Shown here: positions 33,710-42,500 of the stretch, in pieces
Layout of the letters: each line of letters begins with the position of its first letter
How positions within the stretch are numbered: position 1 is the stretch's first letter
The notes under the pieces: model-generated
Database searches by the model: none
Seen by the model: only the letters and a program-made list of their open reading frames with translations
Told to the model about the DNA's origin: nothing
From: Sorangium aterium
Lineage (GTDB): Bacteria > Myxococcota_A > Polyangia > Polyangiales > Polyangiaceae
Direction: 5' to 3'
Assembly (NCBI RefSeq): GCF_028368935.1
Contig: NZ_JAQNDK010000005.1
Location: 372,001 to 436,000 of the forward strand
DNA: 64,000 nt
Translations under genes and position numbers: made by a program

Positions 33710-35530
33710 TCAGCCCGGCCCTGGCGACAGGGCCCCGAGCTCCGCGCCGCTGCGCTCCACGCCGAGCAGATCCCGCGCCGGCACCTCGCGCGCATCGCCC
33801 TGCCCGATCAGCATCTTCGACGACCGCTTCGGCCTGAAATCCGGGCGGTTCGGGTTGAGCTTCCACCAGCCCCCGTCGAGGATCACCCACGGCTCCTCGC
33901 TCGCGCGCACCACCTCCGTCGCGAACCGCGCGCGCGTGATGCCCGTGATCGCCCTCGTCTCCGGAAGCGCGGCCGCGAGGCGCTTCAGCCCCTCCGGCAT
34001 GCCGCCGTAGCTCACCTGGGTCACCACGTTGTGGCCGGCGTCGAACCGGTAGATGCTCGTGCTCAGCACCTCGATCGACGGCGAGGCGTCGCTCACGAGG
34101 ATGTTGTTCCGCAGGCGGCAACCCCAGCTCCCGTTGCCGCACTGGAGCGCGGGCCGGGCCCTCGCGCTCAGCACCACGGTGTTGTTGCGGATCAGGTTGT
34201 TGCGGCAGCCCCAGAGCGGCAGCGCGTCAGGCCCGGTCACCTGCTCCGGAGCGCGCGGGCCGGGCTCCACATAGGCGCGGTCGAACGGGTTCGCGTTGTC
34301 CCACTGCGCGATCCCGCTGGCGAGGTTGCCATAGATGAGGTTGTTCTGGATGACCGAGTCCGACACGCCTGCGAGGTTGATCGCCCCGCCGCCGCTGCGC
34401 CCGTTGCCGTTGATGACGTTCTGCTCGATGATGAAGTTCACGCCGCGGCCATCCGGGAACCCGTGCTCGCCGAACCGCTCCGTCGCGCGCTTCATCAGCT
34501 CCGCGGCCCAGGCGCGGGTCGGCTCCTTGCGCGGATGATCCCGGAACGACGGGTGCTCCAGCACCGCGTCGAGAGAGGCCTCCGGATCGAGGTTCGCCTG
34601 GAGCCCGCTCGCGTTGTTGCCGAAGAACACGTTGCGACGAACCACATAGTCGTCCGATCCGTCGGATATGTAGGCGCCGTGCTCGCCCGCCGAGAAGGCG
34701 AACAGGTTATTCTGCAGGAGCACCGTGTGGCTGTCGGTGGAGTGAACCCCCCACATCCGATGGTGATGGGCGAGGTTGCCGACGATTGCGATGTGGTGCG
34801 CGAGCCTGCTGGTCTCGCCGAAGGCGCCGTCGATCATGATCCCCGCCTTCGGCTCAGCCGCGCTCTGCCCGCCAGGCGCGCTGCTGCCAGCGAGGCGGAA
34901 GCCCTCGATCACGACGTGGTGCGCTGCCTTCAGGTAAATCATCCAGTTCGGGTCGGCGGCGCACCCCCGGTCGATCACGACCTCGCCCGGGCTCCCCATC
35001 GCCTTGAAATGGATGTACGACTCCTGACCGGCGCTCGGCTTGTCGCCAATCGAGAACCCCGCGTACGTCCCGGGCAACACGGCGATGAGATCGCCGCCGC
35101 GCGCCGCGTCCGCCGCCTCCTGGAGCGTGGCGAACGCGCGCGTGACAGGGAGCTCACCTGGCTCGGCCGCAGCGCCCCGCGCGTTCAGATCGAGCGCGGC
35201 CACGCGGATCTCGGCGGGGGCCGGCGCGCCGACGACGAGGACGCGCTCGTACCGCGCCTGCACTTTCATCGTCTGACGCACCCACTCGTCGGAGTCCCGC
35301 GTGATCACGAACGGCTCGACCGCCGCGGGCGTCGGCTGCTCTGGCGCCTCGGGGGCCTTCGCTGGCGCGGGCGGCTTCTTCGCCTGCGCCGGCGGGGGCG
35401 CCGCCTCCTCGGGCGGCGGCCCCGCGACCTGGATCGTCCCGCTGCACGCGAGCGTGGCGACCGCGACGAGCCCGCCGCCGATGCGCGCGCAGCCACGGGC
35501 CAGCTGGATGACGCTTGTCGATCCTCTCAT
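33710..35530 (-). CDS. Exported right-handed beta-helix (parallel PbH1 repeat) protein
   Basis: A 606-residue protein with GGAG seven bases before ATG 35530. A signal sequence (GGLVAVATLAC) may end in a lipidated cysteine; residues 35-70 are a Pro/Ala/Lys spacer. From about residue 130 a pectate-lyase-like helix is evident: ATLQEAADAARGGDLIAVLPG, then repeating asparagine ladders (VIQNNLIYGN, LIRNNTVVL, RRNVFFGNNASG). Such proteins bind or cleave polysaccharides. No unambiguous lyase residues can be assigned. Confidence 0.88.
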   Translation of the reverse strand: MRGSTSVIQLARGCARIGGGLVAVATLACSGTIQVAGPPPEEAAPPPAQAKKPPAPAKAPEAPEQPTPAAVEPFVITRDSDEWVRQTMKVQARYERVLVVGAPAPAEIRVAALDLNARGAAAEPGELPVTRAFATLQEAADAARGGDLIAVLPGTYAGFSIGDKPSAGQESYIHFKAMGSPGEVVIDRGCAADPNWMIYLKAAHHVVIEGFRLAGSSAPGGQSAAEPKAGIMIDGAFGETSRLAHHIAIVGNLAHHHRMWGVHSTDSHTVLLQNNLFAFSAGEHGAYISDGSDDYVVRRNVFFGNNASGLQANLDPEASLDAVLEHPSFRDHPRKEPTRAWAAELMKRATERFGEHGFPDGRGVNFIIEQNVINGNGRSGGGAINLAGVSDSVIQNNLIYGNLASGIAQWDNANPFDRAYVEPGPRAPEQVTGPDALPLWGCRNNLIRNNTVVLSARARPALQCGNGSWGCRLRNNILVSDASPSIEVLSTSIYRFDAGHNVVTQVSYGGMPEGLKRLAAALPETRAITGITRARFATEVVRASEEPWVILDGGWWKLNPNRPDFRPKRSSKMLIGQGDAREVPARDLLGVERSGAELGALSPGPG

Positions 35531-35650
35531 CTCGACGCTCCGGGGAAGGCGGCCCCTCCGAGGTGCGCCGCGCGCGCGGCGCTCGGCCCTGGCTACCCCG
35601 GCTTACCCCAAAGCGCGCGCTTCAGCCAGACGAGGGCGCGCCTCGGCCAG

Positions 35651-35680
35651 GGCCCGCGCGCGCTCGGCCCGCGCGCGCTC
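35651..35680. repeat. 15-bp tandem repeat
   Basis: GGCCCGCGCGCGCTC occurs twice in tandem, with a third partial copy after it, in the 264-base divergent gap 35531-35794. No promoter is evident inside it. Confidence 0.4.
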
Positions 35681-35782
35681 GGCCCGCGCCGCGCGCCGAG
35701 CCAGGTGCGACATCGCCTTCCAGCGGCGGCCGTCATGCGGCCGACACGTGCCCGTTTGCTTCCGTCGCTGCCCTTCCTTTGG

Positions 35783-35788
35783 TACGAA
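35783..35788 (+). promoter_or_regulatory. Possible -10 box (TACGAA) of the barrel gene
   Basis: TACGAA ends six bases before ATG 35795; it lacks the final T of the TANNNT pattern. AGAG lies between, too weak and too close to be a good Shine-Dalgarno. Confidence 0.3.
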
Positions 35789-35794
35789 GAGCTC

Positions 35795-36361
35795 ATGAAA
35801 GCGCTGCCCTCGCTCGTGAGCGTCGCTCTTGCCGGCGCCACCCTCCTCACGCTCGCGCCCGAAGCGCAGGCGAACATCAAGAATCCGAACGATCACCCCC
35901 GCTACTTCGCCGAGCTCGAGCCGCACGGAGACCTCGTCTTCTTGCACCGCGACTACGGCCTGCGGCGGTACGGGCCCGGGCGCTACAACGACTTCGGCGA
36001 CCCCGAGTTCGGCCTCGGCTTCAGGGCGAGCATCGAGCTCGCCGATCCCGCGTTCATCCCCAAGCTCAACAACACTGTCGCCATCTCGTTCGGGCTGGAT
36101 TTCACCGACTGCAGGTACTGCCGCCGCGACTTCACCATCTGGAGCCCGGTCACCATGCAGTGGAACTTCTTCTTCAACGATCAGTGGAGCGCGTTCGCCG
36201 ATCTCGGCGCTACCCTCCGGACCGACGGATTTTACCGCGACGTGTGGTTCGACTTCGTCGGCATGGTCGGCGGCCGCTACCACTTCAACGACAGCATGTC
36301 GCTCACGATGCGGATCGGGTATCCCTTCTTCAGCGTCGGCGTCTCGTTCTTCGTCGGCTGA
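35795..36361 (+). CDS. Small outer-membrane beta-barrel protein
   Basis: A 188-residue protein with a cleavable signal peptide (LLTLAPEAQA). The mature part shows amphipathic strands with many aromatics (DLVFLHRDYGLRRYG, MQWNFFFNDQW, VGMVGGRYHFND) and ends in SFFVG. This fits an 8-stranded barrel. No family name is clear. The 195-base gap after it contains the direct repeat GGCTGAGCCGCACC, two copies about 35 bases apart. Confidence 0.8.
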   Translation: MKALPSLVSVALAGATLLTLAPEAQANIKNPNDHPRYFAELEPHGDLVFLHRDYGLRRYGPGRYNDFGDPEFGLGFRASIELADPAFIPKLNNTVAISFGLDFTDCRYCRRDFTIWSPVTMQWNFFFNDQWSAFADLGATLRTDGFYRDVWFDFVGMVGGRYHFNDSMSLTMRIGYPFFSVGVSFFVG

Positions 36362-36542
36362 GCCGCACCCCGCTGGCGCTGGCCCTCTGGCGGGCTGAGC
36401 CGCACCGGGCGCTGCCCTGCTGTCGCGCTCTCCCGGCACACCAGGGCCGGTGGGAGCGCGCGGCCTCCGCCGCGGGCGGCATCTCGCCGGGGCGGGCGTA
36501 CGGCGCGGACATCGGGCGCGTGCGGAAGGGGCCCGCCCTGGT

Positions 36543-36548
36543 TAGACT
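36543..36548 (+). promoter_or_regulatory. -10 box (TAGACT) of rseP
   Basis: TAGACT lies eight bases before ATG 36557. GGAG directly abuts the ATG and is too close to act normally, so the message is probably leaderless. Confidence 0.4.
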
Positions 36549-36556
36549 AGCCGGAG

Positions 36557-37663
36557 ATGGTCGGCTGGTATTTCGTAGGCATCCTCGGTCTCGCCCTGCT
36601 GATGGTGGTCCACGAGGGAGGGCACTTCCTCGCCGCGCGCGCTTACGGCATGCGCGTCTTGAAGTTCTCGATCGGCTTCGGCCCCACCTTCTTCAAGGTT
36701 GTCCCGAAGGACGGGTACTACTGGTTCACGACCGCCGCGGACAAGGTCCGCGTGCGGCTCTTTCGCCACGACCCGGTGAAGCACGGCCCCACCGTGTTCC
36801 AGGTCGCCATGATCCCCTTCCTCGCGTACGTGCAGATCGCGGGGATGAACCCCCTCGAGGAGGTCGATCCTGAGGACAAGGGCAGCTACGCGAACGCGAG
36901 CCTGATGGGCCGGATCGCCGCGATCTTCGCCGGTCCGCTCGCCAATTACCTGTTCGCGTCGGTGCTCTTCTTCGCGAGCCTGATGACGGGCGGCAAGCCC
37001 TACCGCTTGACCGACATCGGCGTGGTCGCCGGCATGCCGGCCGCGGCGGCCAACCTCAAGGACGGCGACCGCATCGTCGAGATCGATGGAACCCCGGTCC
37101 AGGACTGGGAAAAGATGGCCGAGATCATCTCCCGTAGCCCGGGCCGGCCGCTCGACGTCGTCGTGGAGCGCGCCGGCGAGCGCGTCCAGGCCAAGGTCAC
37201 GCCGGCGAACGAGGGCGGCGCGGGCAAGATCGGCGTGATGGCCATCGGGCCGGTCCAGTCAGCGCCGGTGACCGCCAAGGAGGCGGTGGTCCTCGCCGTG
37301 ACGAAGCCGCCGAAGGTCGTGCAGAGCCTGGTCGTCGGTCTGGGCCAGTACCTCACGGGCAAGGTCGACGGCGAGCTCGGCGGTCCGAAGCGGATGATCG
37401 AGGAGACCGCGCACGCGGCCAAGCGCGGGTGGGCCGAGGGGCTCGAGTTCCTCGGTCTGCTCTCGGCCTACCTCGGCGCCTTCAACCTGATCCCGTTCCC
37501 GGCGCTGGACGGCGGCCGGCTGATGTTCCTGTTCTACGAGGCCGCCACGCGGCGCCGGCCGAACGCCCGCATCGAGGCGCATATCCATCTGGTCGGCGTG
37601 TTCATGCTGATCGGGCTGATGCTCTACGTCACGGCGAACGACTTCGGCCTCGGGTCGAAGTAG
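36557..37663 (+). CDS. rseP: Site-2 intramembrane metalloprotease (RseP/M50)
   Basis: A 368-residue membrane protease. The active-site HEGGH (about 19-23) sits in the first membrane segment. A PDZ domain covers about residues 150-225 (GVVAGMPAAAANLKDGDRI), and the second conserved motif NLIPFPALDGG is in the C-terminal membrane part. Only one PDZ is present, against two in E. coli RseP. Such proteases cleave anti-sigma factors or signal-peptide remnants within the membrane. A GTG-started envelope gene follows 19 bases later. Confidence 0.95.
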   Translation: MVGWYFVGILGLALLMVVHEGGHFLAARAYGMRVLKFSIGFGPTFFKVVPKDGYYWFTTAADKVRVRLFRHDPVKHGPTVFQVAMIPFLAYVQIAGMNPLEEVDPEDKGSYANASLMGRIAAIFAGPLANYLFASVLFFASLMTGGKPYRLTDIGVVAGMPAAAANLKDGDRIVEIDGTPVQDWEKMAEIISRSPGRPLDVVVERAGERVQAKVTPANEGGAGKIGVMAIGPVQSAPVTAKEAVVLAVTKPPKVVQSLVVGLGQYLTGKVDGELGGPKRMIEETAHAAKRGWAEGLEFLGLLSAYLGAFNLIPFPALDGGRLMFLFYEAATRRRPNARIEAHIHLVGVFMLIGLMLYVTANDFGLGSK

Positions 37664-37682
37664 CGTCGAGCCAGCGCACCCC

Positions 37683-38663
37683 GTGGCATCGAGGCCGCCC
37701 GCGCGGGTCCCGGCGTCGCTCAGGCGCCTCGCCCGCGCGGCGGCGTGGCTCGGCCTGCTCTCCGTGGCGAGCGCAGCGGAGGCCGCGTCGCCCGGTCCAG
37801 GCGCGTGGTCCGACGAGGAAGACGAGGCCGTCTTCGACGTCCCCGCGCCCCCGACGCTCCCCGGGCTCACGCTGCGCGATCCGACCTTCACCTTCGAGTA
37901 CACGGCGGCCGTGATCGAGCCGGACGCGGCGAGCCGGGCGGGCGGCAAGCTCGCCTTCGCCTGGTACTCGCACGGCGAGATGGAGGTGCCGCTCGTCCCG
38001 CGCAAGTGGTTCGTCGGCGCGGTGCATGACAGCGCCGCGGCGAGCGTCCCGGGGGTCGAGCGGTCGATCCTGCTCGGGAGCCCCGAGCTGTACGGGCGCG
38101 GCGTCTGGTCGAGCGTGCGCGGGCTCGCCTCCGGCGGAGGCTTCGGCCTCGTGCTCCCGGTTCCGCGCGACGTCTCGCGCGACCAGGCCGAGGTGCTCCG
38201 GACGGCGCGCGTGGTGCGGCCGTGGGACGAGACGCGCTTCCGGGAGCTCACGCTCACGTTCCGCCCCTGGTTCGACATGCGGCACATCACCGGGCCGTTC
38301 ATCTTCCAGCTCAGGCAGGGCCTCGACTGGTCGCTGGTCGTGCGCGGCCTGCGGTCCGGGGAGCGCCGCACCGACATCTCGGCGCACACGGCGTTCTACT
38401 TCGGCTACCGGCTCGCGCGGCCTGTCGGGGTGGGGCTGGAGCTGTGGGAGGTCTACCAGCTGACCCAGGACCTGCCGGACGACCGGCGCGCGACGTTCGC
38501 GGTCTCGCCGAGCGTCCGCTTCATCCTGTCGAACGTGCAGCCGGCGCTGAGCGTGCTCTTGCCGGTCACGACCCCGCTGCGCGGCGACGTCGCCTCGTAC
38601 TACGCCGCGCGGTTCAGCGTCGGGTTCACCTTCCCGACAGGCGCTCCACGGGCGCCCCCGTGA
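37683..38663 (+). CDS. Hypothetical exported beta-rich protein
   Basis: A 326-residue protein from GTG 37683, with a signal peptide (WLGLLSVASAAEA). The mature sequence alternates aromatic strands (FTFEYTAAV, LTFRPWFDMRH, FYFGYRLARPVGVGLELW) and ends near FSVGFTFPTG, resembling an outer-membrane barrel. It is 19 bases after rseP and probably co-transcribed with it, so it may be an envelope component under the same control. No family is recognised. Confidence 0.75.
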   Translation: MASRPPARVPASLRRLARAAAWLGLLSVASAAEAASPGPGAWSDEEDEAVFDVPAPPTLPGLTLRDPTFTFEYTAAVIEPDAASRAGGKLAFAWYSHGEMEVPLVPRKWFVGAVHDSAAASVPGVERSILLGSPELYGRGVWSSVRGLASGGGFGLVLPVPRDVSRDQAEVLRTARVVRPWDETRFRELTLTFRPWFDMRHITGPFIFQLRQGLDWSLVVRGLRSGERRTDISAHTAFYFGYRLARPVGVGLELWEVYQLTQDLPDDRRATFAVSPSVRFILSNVQPALSVLLPVTTPLRGDVASYYAARFSVGFTFPTGAPRAPP

Positions 38664-38759
38664 GCGCGGCGGGCGCGCTCGCCGGGCGCGCCTCTGGCCG
38701 AAGGCGCCGAAGGCGCGGGCTCGGCTTCGAGTGTGCGTGCATCCAGCGCGGGCGCTCGG

Positions 38760-38765
38760 TACCCT
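38760..38765 (+). promoter_or_regulatory. -10 box (TACCCT) of the 38772 lipoprotein
   Basis: TACCCT ends six bases before the GTG start, with no Shine-Dalgarno between. Confidence 0.45.
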
Positions 38766-38771
38766 GGCCGC

Positions 38772-39491
38772 GTGGTCAACGCAGCATGGCTCCGGCGCGG
38801 TCTGGTTCTCGCGGCGCTCCTCGGCTCGGCCGGCTGCTCCACCCAGCTCGTGAGCCTGAACGAGGGGCCCCGCGAGTACGTCGCGACGGACTACGAGAAC
38901 GTGCTGCGCAGCTGGACGCGCACGGAGCACCTGTTCGCGCTCTCCGAGCTCGACAACTTCCTCACCGCCACCGCGACGTTCGAGTCGTGGGACTTCCGCT
39001 GGGCCTACGTGGTCCGCTACGCGCAGGACTACCGGCTCACGATCGAGCAGCGGCAGAAGCTGCTCGAGAAGACGCTCGAGGAGACGCGCCAGCGCCATCA
39101 GTTCTTCGTCGCGATCTTCGGGGGCGAGCGCAAATACAACGACCTCTCGACGCCGAACAGCGCGTGGATCGTGCGGCTGATCGACGACACCGGGAACGAG
39201 ACGGCGCCCGAGGAGATCGTCGCGATCGCCAAGCCGAACGCGCTCGAGCGGACCTACTTCCCGTACAACACGGTGTGGCGCCAGGCGTTCCGCATCCGCT
39301 TCCCGCGCGCGACCGCGGACGGCAAGCCGACGATCTCGCCGAGCGCGAGGTGGTTCGGGCTCCGCTTCGCCGGAGCGCAGGGCAACAGCGAGCTCGTCTG
39401 GCAGATCAACGAGGAAGCGGAGCCCATCGATCCCGCCGAGCTGGAGCAGGGGGCCGCGCGGCCGCCGCGGCCGAAGGGCGGCCAGCTCTAG
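38772..39491 (+). CDS. Hypothetical lipoprotein
   Basis: A 239-residue protein from GTG 38772, with lipobox GSAGC. The mature domain is mixed alpha/beta with a helical centre (TIEQRQKLLEKTLEETRQRHQ), a conserved-looking FFVAIFGGERKYNDLS segment, and a C-terminal strand region (FRIRFPRATADGKPTISPSARWFGLRFAG). No named domain is recognised. It follows the rseP pair on the same strand after 108 bases. Confidence 0.8.
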   Translation: MVNAAWLRRGLVLAALLGSAGCSTQLVSLNEGPREYVATDYENVLRSWTRTEHLFALSELDNFLTATATFESWDFRWAYVVRYAQDYRLTIEQRQKLLEKTLEETRQRHQFFVAIFGGERKYNDLSTPNSAWIVRLIDDTGNETAPEEIVAIAKPNALERTYFPYNTVWRQAFRIRFPRATADGKPTISPSARWFGLRFAGAQGNSELVWQINEEAEPIDPAELEQGAARPPRPKGGQL

Positions 39492-39570
39492 CGCCGCGCG
39501 CCATCCCGCCAGCGCTCGCCGACGCGCGGAGCCAGCCGAGCCCCGCGCGGCTTTCGCTCCGCGCGCCGCC

Positions 39571-42500
39571 TCAGCCGCGCTGAGCGTTCATCGAGACGGA
39601 CTGCGCCAGGATGGAGAGCAGCTCGGGCGTGCTCTCGAACAGCTCGCGCAGCGTGGGGTGGTCGGCGATGAGCACGAGCGCGCCGCCCCCTGCGGCGCGA
39701 GCGATCGACGGCGCCGGCTGGCCTCCGAGCAGCTCCGAGGCGAACAGGAGCTCGCCGGGCCTCGCTGTGCCGGCGATCGTCTGCGATCGCTCCGCGACCA
39801 GCTCCAGCGCGCCTGCGCCGATGATCACGAGCCCGGGGATGGGGTTGCCGGCATGGATGAAGTGCTCGCCGGGCGCCAGGCCGCGCAGCCGGAGCTGGCC
39901 GAGGACGCGGCGCAGCAGCGTGTCTTCGAGCTCGCCCAGCGGCCCCATCGTGGCGCCTGCGAGCGACTGGATCCGGTCTGCGACGGTGCGCAGCTCGTCG
40001 AGCACCCACGGGCAGCTGCGGAGCGCGTGATCGATGGTCGCCTGGTCCCAGATCGCCACCCGCGCGCCGTCCGCGCCGGCGACGACGCGCAGCGGGACGC
40101 CTTCCTCGAGCGTCCCTCGGGACGGCACGAGCGTCCTCGTCGCGGCGCGCTCGGCGGGGATATCGACGATGTTCGCGCACACGGCGGCGTCCCCGCGCAG
40201 GACCAACGCCGCCCCGTCGACGGCGAGCTCCTCGTCGGACGAGAGGTCTTCCACGCGCGCTGCGAGCGCGAGCTCGTCGTGCATCTCCTCGGGCAGATCC
40301 GCGAACGCCTCGATCTGCTCCAGGTCGCGGCCGGTGAGGGCCCCGGCACCGGCGGCGGCTGGCGCGGCGCTGGCCGCGCCGGGTCGCGGCAGATCCGGCG
40401 CGAGCTCCGGGGCGAGGTCGAGCGCCGCGCTCGCCTCCGTCTCCGGCGGCGCGCTGGGCGGCGCGCCGAGCGCCATCGCGGCGAGGTCGGCGCTCTCGCC
40501 TGCGGCCGACCGCCGCCGCTCGACCGCGGGCACATCGACGAGCGGCGCCTCGGCGAGATCGGGGAGGGCGTCGACCGAGGCCGGCGCGCGGGCGTCGGCG
40601 GCGGGCGCAGGCCGCGGCGCGGCGGTGGGCGCCTGGGCCGGGGGCTCCTCGTCGAGCGCGAGGTCCGCGTCGTCGAGCAGCTCTTCCACGGGTTCCGGCG
40701 CGGGCTCGCCCGAGGCTTCATCGAGCGCGCGCGGGCGCGGCGCCTGGACCTCGGCGCTGCTGGACGCGGGCTCGGTGCGGGACGGGGTGGCCGTCGTCTG
40801 CAGGTCGTCATCCGGCTCCGCTGCCAGTGGCGGAGGCGGAAGGCTGGCGAGCCGGGATGACATCGGCGCTTCGAGGTCGCTGTCGGAGAGCTCGATGACG
40901 ACCGTCCCCTCGATCGTCGACTCCGCGGGCGACGCGTCTGTGCTCGCAGGGGGCTCGAGCTTTGCGTCGTCGCTCGCGGAATTTGCGGTGCCCTTTGCTG
41001 GAACGCTGTCGGCCGAGGCCCCGAGGTGTCCTGGGGGTTCGTTTCCGGTGGGCGTCGCCGGGCGGATGCGCGCCGCCGCTGGCGTCGGGGGCGCCGGAGG
41101 TCGCGCGGAGATCGGCTTCCGCTTGAGCGTCAGATCGAGCGGCGCTGCCGAGGTGATGACCTCGTCTTCCTCTTCGTCGCCCGGCTGTGGCGTCGAGGGA
41201 TGCCTGCGGGCCACGAGGTACGTGTCGCCGTTCGACGTGATGATCTCCTGGGGAGGCCGCGGCGGCGCGGCTGGCTCCGCGTCCTCGGACCAGGGATCGA
41301 GGATCGGTTCGCGCGGCCTGCGTTTGGAGCTGATCGCTCCCTGTGCGGGCGCGGCCGTGCCTGTGCGGGCCGGGGTGGGCGTCGGGGCCTGAGCCTCCAC
41401 GACGATCTCGCCGATGTCGTCGTCGCTGGGCGCGTGCTCGTCGGCGGGGGCTGGCGGGCTCGGGGCCTGGTGCGACGCCGATGTCGTGAGCGAGGCCGCT
41501 GCGGCCAGAGGTGCGGCGGATACCGGCGACGATGGCGCAGCGGGCGCCGCGGGCGGCGGGACGGACGCCGGCGACGGCGCGGCGAGCGGCGGCACAGCAG
41601 GTGATGGCGGTCGCGTGGCGACCCCCGAGGGCGCATCGGGAGGCGCAGCAGGCGGCGCGACCGGCATCGACGACGCCAGCGGCGGCGCCGCGGGGGGCGG
41701 AGGCGTGAGAGGCGGAGGCGCGAGGGGCGCCGGATGCGGCGTGGTGGTGGCCGAGAGCGACGGTGGACGCGTGGCTGGCGCCGGAGGTGCGCCGGGCGGC
41801 GGCAGCGCGCTGGGCGGCGGCAGCGCGCTGGGCGGCGGCAGCGCGCCGGGCGGCGGCAGCGCGCCGGGCGGCGGCAGCGCGCTGGGCGGCGGTATGGCGG
41901 AGGCCAGCGTGGGCGGCGGCGGCGTCGGGGGAGGCAGAGCCTGCGGGTGTGGCGGCGTGCTGATCGGCGGCTGCGACGGCGCGAAGGACGGCGGCGACAC
42001 CGGCGGGGGGAGCACCTGCGGGGGTGCAAGCACGCCAGCTGACGGCGCAGCGGGCGCCGGCACGGCGGATGGAGGCGGAGGTTGCGGGCGCGGAGGTTGA
42101 AAAGACGGCGGATGCGGTGCTGCCGCAGGCTGCGGGCGCGGGGGCGCAAAAGGCGGCGGGTGCGATGCGGGTGGAGACCCGAACGACGGCGGGTGCGATG
42201 CGGGCGGAGGCCCGAACGACGGCGGGTGCGGCGCTGGTGGAGGCCCGAACGACGGCGGGTGCGGCGGTGGCGGAAGTCCGAGGGACGCCGGATGCGGCGC
42301 TGGCGGAGGTCTGAACGACGGCGGGCGCGACGCGGGCGCGACGCCTCCCGGCGCTGGCGGCGGTCGCGGCTCCGCGATGAGGCTCGGCAGCGGTGGAGCA
42401 GGTGGCGGTACCGCCGGAAGCGCTGACGGAGGTCGCGGTGCCGGGGGCGGTGGCTCGCTCATGGAGCGTACCCCGGCGGGACGCGGGGGCTGCAGGGGGC